The position numbers were made by a program, and so were the translations under genes. The notes beneath the pieces were generated by a model. It searched no databases, was not told the origin of the DNA, and was given only the letters and a program-made list of their open reading frames with translations. A stretch of 64,000 nt of DNA from Periplaneta americana (taxonomy: Eukaryota; Arthropoda; Insecta; Blattodea; Blattidae): NCBI RefSeq assembly GCF_040183065.1, contig NC_091124.1, positions 67,801,501-67,865,500 of the forward strand. Direction: 5' to 3'. Shown one piece after another: positions 37,012-49,900 of this stretch (positions are counted from its first letter, which is position 1; the number at the start of each line of letters is the position of its first letter).

Positions 37012-40000
37012 GCGCGCGTGGGCCTGTGCGCATGCTCGTGTGCGCAATCCTTACCAAGAACTAATCTGAACCTGGTCCCAGCATATTTTAGATTGTAAAT
37101 TTAAACGTTTTCCATCTTCGATTTTGGAGTTCTGCTATTGAATTGTTGTCATGGTTGTAGTTAATAAAATTCTCATTTTTGTAATCTGTTTAATAAGTTC
37201 GTAAGAAAACTGTAGTTTGTTTTTATGTTGATTTTAGTTTCTTCCTTGGCTGACATATTAGCTTTCTCATTACCATTCAGTGGGCTGGGATCCATAGGAA
37301 AACTATATTCTTATTCAAATTTTGAATTTGTTTTATCCTGCAAAGTATTTCTTAAATTTTTTTCATTTTAGGAGATATACTATAGTTGAACCAGTGGCCT
37401 GCATTACGGCTTTAGAATCAGATAGGAAAACTATTTTTGCATTTGTGTAACTGATCAAATATATTTTGAAGTGATTTGTAAAGACTTCAACTTCGCCTTT
37501 AAATTTCATTGTATATCTTCCAACACTTTTATAATAAAAGTTAGGTATAAACAAGTATGCCCTGCTCCTGCTCCTTCATCTTGATCCCTGAGAGAGCCAT
37601 CTGTGTGAATATTCAGCCAATCTTCTTATGGATATTTTCTGTTAATTGTTCTAGAGTAACGGCCTTTGCTTTTTCAGGATTTATATCTCTCTTGTTGAAA
37701 ATTTCATCGAGATCAAGGCAACAGTTCGCTTTGAAATTGGTCTATCTTGAGATACTGAGTTTTCTTTCTTAATTAGCATTTCTACAATAATTGTAAAATA
37801 TTATTTCTTTCAATGTACAGGCTCATGGAACGCTTACATTTGCCTTCTTATTTCGAACCCTAGATCACTGATTGTTTTACTGTTACTTAAGACCCTGCAG
37901 AGTTTTTTTTCATGACTACTATCCAAACCAACCACATAAAAATATAATGACTGAGCTGAATTTGAAAGATGGAAAGATGAAGAGATTATTAAAAGAATAA
38001 GAAAAATACAAATATTTCAACTAAGGAATCCACTTTCTGTGGTAATTAGGAGTAATGTAAGAATATAACAGGTGTGCTGTTCCTAATTACCACAGAAAGT
38101 GGATTCCTTAGTTGAAATATTTATATTTTTTTTAGTCTTTTAATAATGTTGTCATTACAAAGAGTGCAGTTTAGTAATTCTAAAGTTTCTATTTTATATA
38201 GATGGACTATCACATATTCATATCCTTTTAAGCTAAAAGGTGTTGAGATATGAGAGTGGGGTTGTTGAGTATTGCAGATTGTGGCTTGTTCGTTCGTTCA
38301 TTTAATTTTTATATTTTATGCTTACTATTAATTTCTGTTTAATATCCATTTCTGGCCAGGTTATTTGAAAGTTGTGTTTCTTTTGTCACTTCAGACACAA
38401 GATGAAGACAGTGAAGCTGAGAAATTGTCTCCACTTCTAGATGCAGCAACTAGCACTGACCCCCTTCCACTTGATTCTGTGGTAGTACCCTCTGGTGATG
38501 ATCTTGAGGATGATGATGATTTGGAGCTGAAAGTGGAAGTTGGTGAGGGTGACGATGATCTAGCAACAATGGCTAGTAGCAGTCAAGGTAAATTTACAAA
38601 TATTGAAATTCAAAAACTTAATCTTTCTTGATAAAAAAAGTCAGAAGCTGTATACGTTGACACAACTACAATTTTTCTATGTAGAATAAGTCTGATTTAT
38701 CATTGACAATCTTTCTGCCTAAGATAAGTCTATGATATGATCATATACTTCGACATTTCACCGAAACTAACTCTTGAACACAATTTTTTCAAAATTATTT
38801 TTGTTCAAACTTTCTCAAATTTTAGAAATTGGTTTTGTTATTTAGTAGAACTTGTAATTCAGAATTGAATGACACATTTACTCAGTGGCGGCTCGCGATA
38901 AAATATTGTGTTTTCACAATTTTGTGTTCCAAAACCGAAGAGAACTTGAAATCATTAGTCAAAATTAATATGCTTAATATAAATGTAATTATTCTAACGT
39001 CCTACTATCGAAAAAGTTAAAAATATACATTAAGAACAATAACACTTTTATTTAACTTATCTATTTATTGATATTTCCATGTATTGTGGGTCCCTATCAC
39101 CACGGCATGGTGCGTCCTCAGGTTGCGGATCGAGGAGACTGCCTCCAGATATGGAGGGTAGCTGTGAATATATTGAATAAGCAGTCGCGGACAGCCGATG
39201 AGAGGTGGTCCTCCAGCTTGGGGGTTGGGCGAAGGGCTAACAACCCATCACCGAAAAAAACAGCTTGTTACGAATCCTTCAAATAAGCCTCAGAATGAGA
39301 CTGATTCTCTGGCACCATCACAGCAAAGGAATAAGGTTTTGAGATTTGGTACTTGGAATGTTACAAGTCTATATAGAACAGGAGGGGTAACATTAGTAGC
39401 AAAAGAACTAGCTAGATATAGAATAGACTTTGTGGGAGTACAGGAGGTTAGGTTAGATGAGAACGGCATAATGCAAATAGGAGATTATTTGTTGTATTAT
39501 GGGGAAGGAAACGATAATCACCAATTAGGAACAGGATTCTTTATTCATAAAAGAATAAAATCAGCAGTAAAAAAGGTCGAATTTATCAGTGATAAGTTAT
39601 CGTATTTAGTACTTAAGGGTAGATGGTGCGATATCGTAGTTATAAATGCTCATGCACCTACAGAAGAGAAAGACGACCATATAAAGGATAGCTTCTATGA
39701 GGAATTGGAACATACTTTTGATCAATTGCCTAGATATCACATGAAAATTTTATTGGGGGATTTCAATGCTAAAGTAGGACAGGAGGATATTTTTAAACGA
39801 ACTATTGGAAAAGAGAGCCTACACATAACTAGTAATGACAATGGAGTTAGGTTAGTCAACTTTGCCACATCAAAAAATTTAATTGTCAAAAGTACAACAT
39901 TCCCCCATAAGGATATACATAAATATACTTGGACTTCTCCAGATGGATTGGCACATAACCAGATAGATCACATCTTGATAGATAAACGAAGACATACTAC

Positions 40001-42281
40001 TATAGTAGACATTCGAACCTTCAGGGGGGCAGACTGTAATTCTGACCATTATTTGGTAATTGGAGAACTAAGAGAAAGACTATCAGTAGCCAAGCGAGTA
40101 GAGCAACAAGTTAATATTAGAAGATTCAATATTCCGAAATTAAAGGACGAGGAAGCTAAGCAAAATTATCAGGTCGAAATTTCAAATAGGTTTGACGTAT
40201 TAGCAAGTTCCGACGAAGTTGAGGAAAAGTTAGATGTTAATAGCATGTGGGAAAATATCCGAGATAATATCAAAATTGCAGCATAGGTTATTATGAAACT
40301 AAGAAAAAGAAACCGTGGTTTGATGAAGATTGTTACATGATAGTAGAAAGAAGGAAACAGGCAAAATTGAAATTCTTACAGGATCCAGTTGAGGCGAATA
40401 GAGATAATTATTTCAATAAAAGACGGGAAGCAAATTGTACGCTTAGGAATAAAAAGAGAGATTACTTGAAGGAAAAACTGAATGAGGTAGAAATAAATAG
40501 TAAAAATAAAAACATTTGAGATTTATATAAGGGCATAAAGGAATTCAAGAATGGATATCAGGCAAAGGTAAACGTGATCAAGGATGAGAATAGTGACTTG
40601 CTTGCAGATGCTAATTCAATCCTGAACAAATGGAAAAACTATTTTGGACAACTCCTAAATATACATAGGCCAAATAGAAATGATCGGGACGAAATTGAAA
40701 TACAAATTGCTGATCCATTTGTACCCGAACCCACACTTTCTGAAGTCGAAATTGCGATAGAAAATCTAAAAAATTATAAGTCTCCAGGTATCGATCAAAT
40801 TCCAGCAGAATTAATACAAGAGGGTGGAAGTGCATTATCTAAAGAAATTTATAAGCTTATACTTGCTATTTGGGAAAAGGAAATTGTACCAGATCAATGG
40901 AAGGAGTCCATAATCGTACCTATCTTTAAGAAGGGGGACAAGACTAACTGTAGTAACTTTCGAGGAATATCACTTTTGTTGACGTCGTACAAAATTTTGT
41001 CCAATATTCTTTTGAGAAGATAAACTCCATATGTAGATGAAATTATTGGTGATCATCAGTGTGGTTTTAGGCATAATAGATCAACTATTGACCAGATATT
41101 TTGTATTCACAAGATAATGGAGAAAAAATGGGAGTATAGGGGTACAGTGCATCAGTTATTCATAGATTTCAAAAAGGCATATGACTCGGTTAAGAGAGAA
41201 GTTTTATATGATATTCTTATTGAATTTGGTATTCCCAGAAACTAGTTTGATTAATTAAAATGTGTCTCAGTGAAACGTACAGCAGAGTTCGTATAGATCA
41301 GTTTCTGTCAGATGCGTTTCCAATTCACTGTGGGCTAAAGCAAGGAGATGCACTATCACCTTTATTTTTTAACTTTGCTCTAGAGTATGCCATTAGGAAA
41401 GTCCAGGATAACAGAGAGGGTTTAGAATTGAATGGGTTACATCAGCTGCTTGTCTATGCGGATGACGTGAATATGTTAGGAGAAAATCCACAAACACGGG
41501 AATTTTACTGGAAGCAAGTAAAGAAATAGGTTTGGAAGTAAATCCCGAAAAGACGAAGTATATGATTATGTCTCGTGACCAGAATATAGTACGATATGGA
41601 AATATAAAAATTGGAAATTTATCTTTTGAAGAGGTGGAGAAGTTCAAATATCTTGGAGCAACAGTAACAAATATAAATGATATTCGGGAGGAAATTAAAC
41701 ACAGAATAAATATGGGAAATGCCTGTTATTATTCGTTTGAGAAGCTTTTATCATCCAGTCTGCTGACAAAAAATCTGAAAGTTAGGATTTATAAAACAGT
41801 TGTATTACCGGTTGTTTTTTATGGTTGTGAAACTTGGACTCTCACTTTGAGAGAGGAACATAGGTTAAGGGTATTTGAGAATAAGGTGCTTAGGAAAATA
41901 TTTGGGGCTAAGAGGGATGAAATTACAGGAGAATGGAGAAAGTTACACAACACAGAACTGCACGCGTTGTATTCTTCACCTGACATAATTAGGAACATTA
42001 AATCCAGACATTTGAGATGGGCAGGACATGTAGCACGTATGGGCGAATCCAGAAATGCATATAGAGTGTTAGTTGGGAGGCCGGAGGGAAAAAGACCTTT
42101 GGGAAGGCCGAGACGTAGATGGGAAGATAATATTAAAATGGATTTGAGGGCGGTGGGATATGATGATAGAGAATGGATTAATCTTGCTCAGGATAGGGAC
42201 CAATGGCGGGCTTATGTGAGGGCGGCAGTGAACCTGCGGGTTCCTTAAAAGCCAGTAAGTAAGTAAGTATTTATTGATATT

Positions 42282-42334
<53 letters not shown>

Positions 42335-43893
42335 AACCCAAATTATTTTATTTCAGTTTTCTCACTATGTTGATCTTGTAGGTATGTCATTTCATTACCG
42401 GTATAGCATGGCACATAATATGTACTTAGTTATTATAACTAAGTATTTACTTAGTTATATTATACTCTGAAGTATAGTAATTCACAAATTATACTCCCGA
42501 AGCAGCACTGTACACACACCCATACATAATAAAAGCTCTGGCAGTGAGAAATGTTGACACCTATAGACTAAAATGGAGATTATTTCATATCTCGAGAACG
42601 CATCTGACATCTGCAGGATAGTTTCAGTGTTCACTTAATGCCTTGTGCTTTTGACGAGTCATAAGTGGCCAGCTACAGACAATTTTGTCATGCTCATGTG
42701 TGTCAATTTGTGTAGTCTCCTTGAAAAGGGCACGGATTTCATGTGAACGTATGTTGCCAAATTTATACAAGAAGCCTGTGAAAGTTGTGGGAAGTTTAAA
42801 CTACTGAATTCGGATATTATACCTTCCCAATACGTCAGTGCGACATTAAATAATAAAAATAACCGTGCATTGACAGAAACAAGATGTTCACGTGGTCTTG
42901 TGCTCTTATTGACGCACCATCACTGCATTTACAAGTACTGTGCGATGTGCTGTTTCCGAGTTATAGCTGTTGGCAAGTGACACAACATTTTATCCATCTA
43001 TACTGTCACTATCCCCACCACACCTATAGTGATGACTCTTCATTCGAACTGTGCATCTCAGAAACGTTCGTCTCTTTAATCTAAAGTGCAGTTTTGTTTA
43101 TTTGGATATCTCTATTAGCTCTCTCAGATTAGGTCGTCTAATTTCGTGACTCTCTAAGTGAATTTGGCTTCATATACGTACGAAGTGCGAACAAAAAGAT
43201 ATTCTACTCTATGTCAAAAGGTAAAGTTACCTATCTCTCATTACATACCATGGAGCCCCACAAGGAAGTGGGAAGTTAAAGTCTCTCATCATTTGTAGAC
43301 AACATTAGGAACAGTAGAAATGTCAGTTCTATATGCTTGTCACCTTTTATCACAAGGAAAAGTCCCTGGCACATATTTCTCTTAGAGGCTAAGTCAGCCC
43401 TAGGACCTTAGTGCAGCTGGAAGGATTAGGTCAATTAGAAAAATCCATGTCTCTATCGGAATCGAATCTGTAATCTTCAGTTTTATAATACAGCAGTTTA
43501 ACCACGAAATGAATGATTATTGATATAAAAATGCGATTGTTATGTTGGCAGCTGTACTTGTGGGAAAGACTATTGGTGGAGGAGGCGATGCTGACACAGG
43601 CACAGTAGCAGCTGCAGGCGAGGATTCTGACTACTATACTCCCGAGGATCCAGCTACCACAATACTGAGCCCATTACATACAGATAAGGTTGGTCATGAC
43701 TACATTTTGAAAAATTGACTTCACTATTGTACATTTTTAACACAGTGTTTTAGGAAACCTCTCAGCATTAACCATTATCATATTTTGTCATAATGTAAAT
43801 ATTTTCATTTTTCGTTATTTCTGTTGCAGTGTGTTCAGCAAAGGAACTTTTTGCAATTTATTTAATTGCTAATGAAATGCAGTAATGAAAAAA

Positions 43894-43929
<36 letters not shown>

Positions 43930-46900
43930 CTTTTAACTAATGGTAGATACTTGACAGTTTGCCGTTCATCCAATAAAATAAAAGATAATTTAACTAATAG
44001 TTAACTGCAATTCTATATTAATGCTGTGAGCTTTCAGCAAAATTCTCATTTCATATGTGATGTCTTAGTTTAAGAAGCCTGGTGAAGTTTGAGAAAGAAT
44101 GTGAAACTTTAAATTCATAATTATGGTTTGTAGCTTTCTGTGTAACTGTTTTTACACCCTATTTTTAAATCTGTAGTAAATCTTACTAGATATAATTAAA
44201 TGATAATTTAAATTAAAAGAGTATTTCAGAATATTTGAATGCATTGTTGAAATAGTCTGAATGCAGCTACAATGCAAAATTCATATATCTTTAAATGCAT
44301 TTGAGATACAAATTCAACAGAATGTTGCGAGACATATTTTGACTAAAATCATGATACTGTAGTACCGGTACCGTCATTTCCCATAACTATGGTCCTGGAA
44401 CACAACTATGGCCCATTCAAATCTTATACTCCATAACATAGTACCTCGTTTATCTATATTTTTGCTGTACTGTAGTTTGTAGTCAAGTCACTGCAACTAT
44501 CTACAAACGGCCTATTTTCTTTCTACAATGTTCTTTAAATAGTTGTATCATGGACCATAATTGTGTTCCAGGACCATAGTTATGGGAAATTGAAATTCAT
44601 AAATTAAATTAGTTCCCTTCAGAATTTCTTTCAACGATAATCAATAGAATTGGAATAGTAAATTACATGAAACCATTTTAACCACACTAATGCAAAATAG
44701 AATTATTATACCATATTTCATCGCATAATCATCGACATCACACAATGGTCGCACCCTTATTTATAGATAAACTGATCAGGACTTTTAAACTTCACTGCAT
44801 ATTGGATATTTCTGTTCATACGATGAAGAATTATTTAAAAATAACATGCCGCCACTGCAACACAAAGTACCTTTACGCTGAAGGTCGAATGTGCGTGAAA
44901 CAGTACTTGTCACTGACAAAAGTGAATGAAGTGAAGGTGAGAAATGTTAGCACCAAGCCAGTGGCCATAAATACTTTCGGTATAATTGTTGGTTGAGAGT
45001 GATTGTTGTTTACGAGTGTTCAAATACTAATATTATCTTACCATAGACTGATCCAGTAGTCAGATAATATCAACTTCAGTTATCAGATGTACCGGTAGAT
45101 GTGATTCAGTAATACTGTGAATGTTTTTAGTCAATAAAAGAGTGTTTTTAATTCAATAACACCACAGTAATTTTTTATTTATTTTTTTAAGGTATTAATC
45201 ACGTTAAAGTTCCAGCATTCCACATTAATACCGGTTCCCTTTCTTCCTCTCTCCTCCTCTTCTGCTATGAATCACGCAACTTGGCCCTGCTTGCTCACAC
45301 ATGCCTCCATTATATGGAAGCTGATCACTGAAAGTTGACACGACCAATCATTACCATTTTAATTTATTCTTCACATAATGGTCGCACCGTATATTGTCAC
45401 TGGAAATTAAACAGCATTAGAAATGCGACGATTATGCGTTGGAATATGGTATATGGAGATTATTGTAAAAGTTTCTTGCCATGAATATCTTTTGGAATAT
45501 AATAGCAGCGTTTATTCCATGTATGATATGATAAGTTCGTAACAACTTGTATTATATACCATTCTAATGATATGATAGATAATCTTATGTTGACTGTAGG
45601 TTTTAAACTTATTTTATGTAATATATAGATTTTATATTTTCTGTGATGATACTTACATTCATTATTATCAGCTATCTTTCATCTTTTAAAATACAGTGGA
45701 ACCTATTTAAATATCAAGAGAGTCCAATATGTCTTGTTCTTTCTCTTAAATATATAATTTTTATCATTGTTTCAATAATGCACCCAGAAATTTTATTCCC
45801 ATTATAATCAAAAAGTCTGTGCATGTTAAAAATTTTACTTTCTTGTCAGAAGAAGTATTGTGATGCCACAAAAAATCGATTTCCAGTTCGAAATTTTCGC
45901 CGAAATACACGTTTTCAGCATTCCTGATACAGAAAGTGGTTTTGCACGTACTATCTGTCTTTGTCTGTGTAAAGGGGTCTCTCCTGAACTATTCATATTC
46001 AATATTTGCGAGTCGATTTATCCACTTTGCACTTGAAATACAATAATTTTGAGAAAAAGATTAAGATCTTTATTTGTAATTAAGAACATAAAATGCTGAA
46101 AAACTCTAAATTGGCTCAAATTATTTTTTTTTATTTTGTTTTCTTGCATAACATAAAGAGAGAAATGAAATGATCTGCGAGTGTGTTCTAAGACACATCA
46201 TGAAGAAATTAAATGTCATATATGAAATTCCCAAAAGTTTTCATTCCTTTACTAAATCAACCCAGGTAATAAAGTACTCTTATGAAGAGCGATTTATTAA
46301 TGTACTAATAATTTGATACAGTTTTTCGTAATTGTCAGCTCTCATAAATGCTAGGAAACAATAATCGAGATAGTAAATATATATCTTGTTACCCTAAATG
46401 GCATTTAAATGTCTTTTTTTAATCCAGGGTACTTTGCAACATTCATCTACGAGTGTTATGCCAAAGCTGTAGTTCTTTCTGCTGTCATAGGTGTTACCTT
46501 TGGTGCACTATGGGAGCCGAATTACATGATGCTTCATGAGAATAATTAATGGAATGCTGTTAGGGGAAATGGGAGTATCCTACAAAAGCCTACCACTACA
46601 AATTCCACTGAACCCGCTGGGATTCAAACCTGAGTTACCAGGATGAAAGATAACACTCTAGCTGTTTAACTAATGGTGTGCCTTGGCACTTGAATGTTTG
46701 AGCTGTGGTCTTGTTACATTCTTGACAGTAGATATGATTATTTTCCGATAGTAAATCACTCATAACAGAAATACTATGGAAAATAATTTTATTAGGTATT
46801 GCTCAAAAAGTATTCTGATATTAAACTTAATTTGGATTAGAGTTTTTTTAACTTCAGAGTTTTTTTTTATTTGGCATATATTGGACTCATGAGAATATCA

Positions 46901-49900
46901 CAAGGGTTCCACTGAATTAATGTTAAATAGCAAATTTTGTCTTTTAATTACCAATCATTATCTTACCAGATTTCTTCTACACTTACTACTTCATTGGACT
47001 AACACTTTATTTTCATGGATTTTCTTTATCTCCAGGATCCAGTTTGTATAGCGCTGTTGTTTTAAGAATATACTAAGCTGTTAATTTCTCTCTGAAGGTA
47101 ATTCTTTTCTAGCAATCTTAAATATTTACAGCTTCGTTTGGAGGCTTACATTGGGTTGAATCTCTGGAGCAGGACTGGCTGATTTCTTATTTCTGTTTCT
47201 ATTCTGTTAAGAAGTTCTTTCATGAAAGTATTGGCATAAAAGTGCTATGCATTGTCATTGAGTATGTTACATAGCTGCTTCTCTTTCTGCTGTCAGCACT
47301 GTAGGCGTCATTCTTCCAGTCTTAAAGCTAGCAGTAATCTATGACTGACTGCACATGGAGTAGTACAGAGTTTTCGAATATTATGAAAATTGCTATATTG
47401 AAAGCTGGAATGTGTTTTTTTACTGCGTAACATTTCGTCAGATATTAAACTTTATTACGCAAGCTCTAGGTGTGAAGTATTTAATATGTATACCCATAGA
47501 TATACATTTGTTAATTTTTTTTTTTCCATTTACAATATGTGTAAATTCACCACGTTGCATGACTGAAAATTTTGAGTGAGGTTTAAAGAACAGGAAGGGA
47601 ATTAGATAGCAATAGTGATGTAATATTTAAGTTTCCTAACATTAAATATTATTATGGAATGTTTTTAATTTCTCTTGCTCTTAAACAAGAAAATTACGTA
47701 TGTGGGGTATAAAGACTAGATATTCAAGTTCGTGAATTTCAAAGGATAAAAAAACAAAAGGGAAACAGAAGAGAATATGGTGGGAACAAGTTGGTGGAAT
47801 AAACCTAGTAGGTATGACAATAGGTTATGAGTAATATTTTGAGGCTTTGAATTATATATTTAGATTTCAGCTATCCAAAATTTCGCATTTGTTTACGGAT
47901 TCTGTCCAGAGCATAGTATCACTCATGATTTGGAAGGATTATCTACTCTATTATATCCCTTGTGCTTGGTTAGTCCAAAGAACTGGTATCACACATCACT
48001 AAGTATGTACTGTAGAAATGTTTTCAAAATATACATTTTTTACCCTTATACTGTTGTACTCAACTGACCTTTGTTAATAAAGTAAAATCTCAAAATAACT
48101 ATAAAATTCTACAAATAAATAAAAAAGTAAATCTAATAAAACGAATTGAATCTGTAATATCAGATGGGCTCTGCAGATACAGAGTGAATCTTCTCATCCT
48201 GCGGATTGGTAACTAGGCAAATCTGCATTTTACAGACGATGCGAAATGCAGGTGCTCACATTGCATTCACCAGCCTGTCCGACAAGGCTACAATGTTGAG
48301 CTATGTTACTGTGCTGTGATAACGCAACAGTTAACATGCTGGATTGTCCTGGTCCCCTTTCACGGCTCTGGATACATACTTTTTTTTCATAATCTACCTG
48401 TGTTTCAAGAACGTTCTAGAAAAGCATGTTTTCTGTCTGAATGCGTAGAACATTTTAGACATTGAATTTGCCTGTAAATAGATGGCTGTGACTGCTTGTG
48501 CTCAGTGCAGCACGTAGCAGTCAATTCGGCCGAAAGTTATACGATGCAGGGGACTGTGTTTACAGTATAGTCTGTAAAATGCCGGTACTGCATAACTTCT
48601 CAATCCGCAGGATGAGAAGATTCACCCGGTATAAAGGATATGGTTTTCTTTATCCAGTTAAGCTAGCCAAGCACAATGAATGCTTCCCAGATTTTAAATG
48701 ATATAATTCTGAAAATGAAATCCTTCATTACTTCCGTAATATCAGGGAGATTAAATATTATCAATGCTTGGAAAACCTAGGATTTTCTTCACGAGAGTAA
48801 CACTTGTTTTTTTGAAAGTGTCAACAACAACAACAACACTGTTTCAAAATGAATTATATTAGTCTGAAGAAAAGAACAGCATATGCGGAATTCGTTCTAG
48901 CATAGACTGACTATTGTAGTAGTGACAAACGATTGTAATACAATGATATAGATGGCATATTTGCTTTCCATACTGTTAGAGACTTGTTATAATTCTTTTG
49001 TGTTGAATGGAAATTGTGATGAACAAGAATATGTTGAGACATGTTTCCTCAGAATACTCCCAATTGCACAATTTCTCCATTAATTTTTTACTTCATAATC
49101 ATTATATCATTATCAATATCATCATCCATAATCCATTATCAGTCACGAGAGAAGAGACATTATTATACTAGTGTGATGTGTTCCAATCTGGTTGTCAGTG
49201 CCAAATGCAATGTTTTTTCTTCATGAAAAAGCCATTGCTGACTTTCCAGTCCCCTTTCTTGATGAAGTTACCATATTTTCTTCTATATTGTGTAGTGTAT
49301 TAGTACATTTCTTTGTTGCAAAGAAAGAAAGAAAGAAAGAAAGAAAGAGATCATTACATCATTAAGAATTAATAATTTTAAATGCGATCATGCACAAATA
49401 TGATTAGAACCTAATGTAATCACTGTGTCCATTTGTGTTTGTGTCCACTCTTCATTCGTTTCAAATGAAGAACTTGTGAACTTGCTTATAATGAAGGTGG
49501 AAACAGTTTTAGTTCAATGTGTTTTATTAATTTCTTATAGAAAGGAAATCCATTTATTGAAGAAAAAAATAGTGCTGCTTGCTTTATGTAAGTTACCGAT
49601 AGACACGTCATACCAAATCAATAATAAAGACATTGAAGTAGAATTAAAACAATTAAGAAATGTAAATAATAGTGTAATATTAAATAAACATTTTTCTTTT
49701 TATATTCTACTCGTATATATGTAATGATATAAAATGTCTACTGGGTTAGCTGCAATGTTTTCCACAATTAAATTCATGTTCTTTATGCGGTACCAGATCC
49801 GAATTGCGCAGTATTTTTGTCACTAATCAGTACACAGTTCCACAGGCATAAAACTGAAGGCCATGGACAGTGAAATGACGATCACCAAATTTGTTACGAT

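Larger units (their letters stand above)
39077..42267 (+). mobile_element. Near full-length RTE-like non-LTR retrotransposon
   Basis: Bounded by a perfect 15-bp duplication TATTTATTGATATTT (39062-39076 and 42268-42282); length 3191 bases, typical for RTE-type elements. It encodes in order an APE-type endonuclease (39198-40286: [45 protein letters not shown]), a linker, and a reverse transcriptase ([82 protein letters not shown]). A C-terminal arm ends [20 protein letters not shown], and the 3' tail is (TAAG)n. Stops near 40286, 40519, 41023 and 41244 and a frameshift near 41500 show it is dead, but all catalytic motifs are readable. Confidence 0.93.

Noticed and set aside
36907-37098. Cys/Val-rich open reading frame
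   Set aside because: Produced entirely by the GT dinucleotide repeat.
44745-44996. 83-residue open frame with [16 protein letters not shown], zinc-finger-like
   Set aside because: Cys/His spacing fits no known finger, and no second exon or related copy was recognised.
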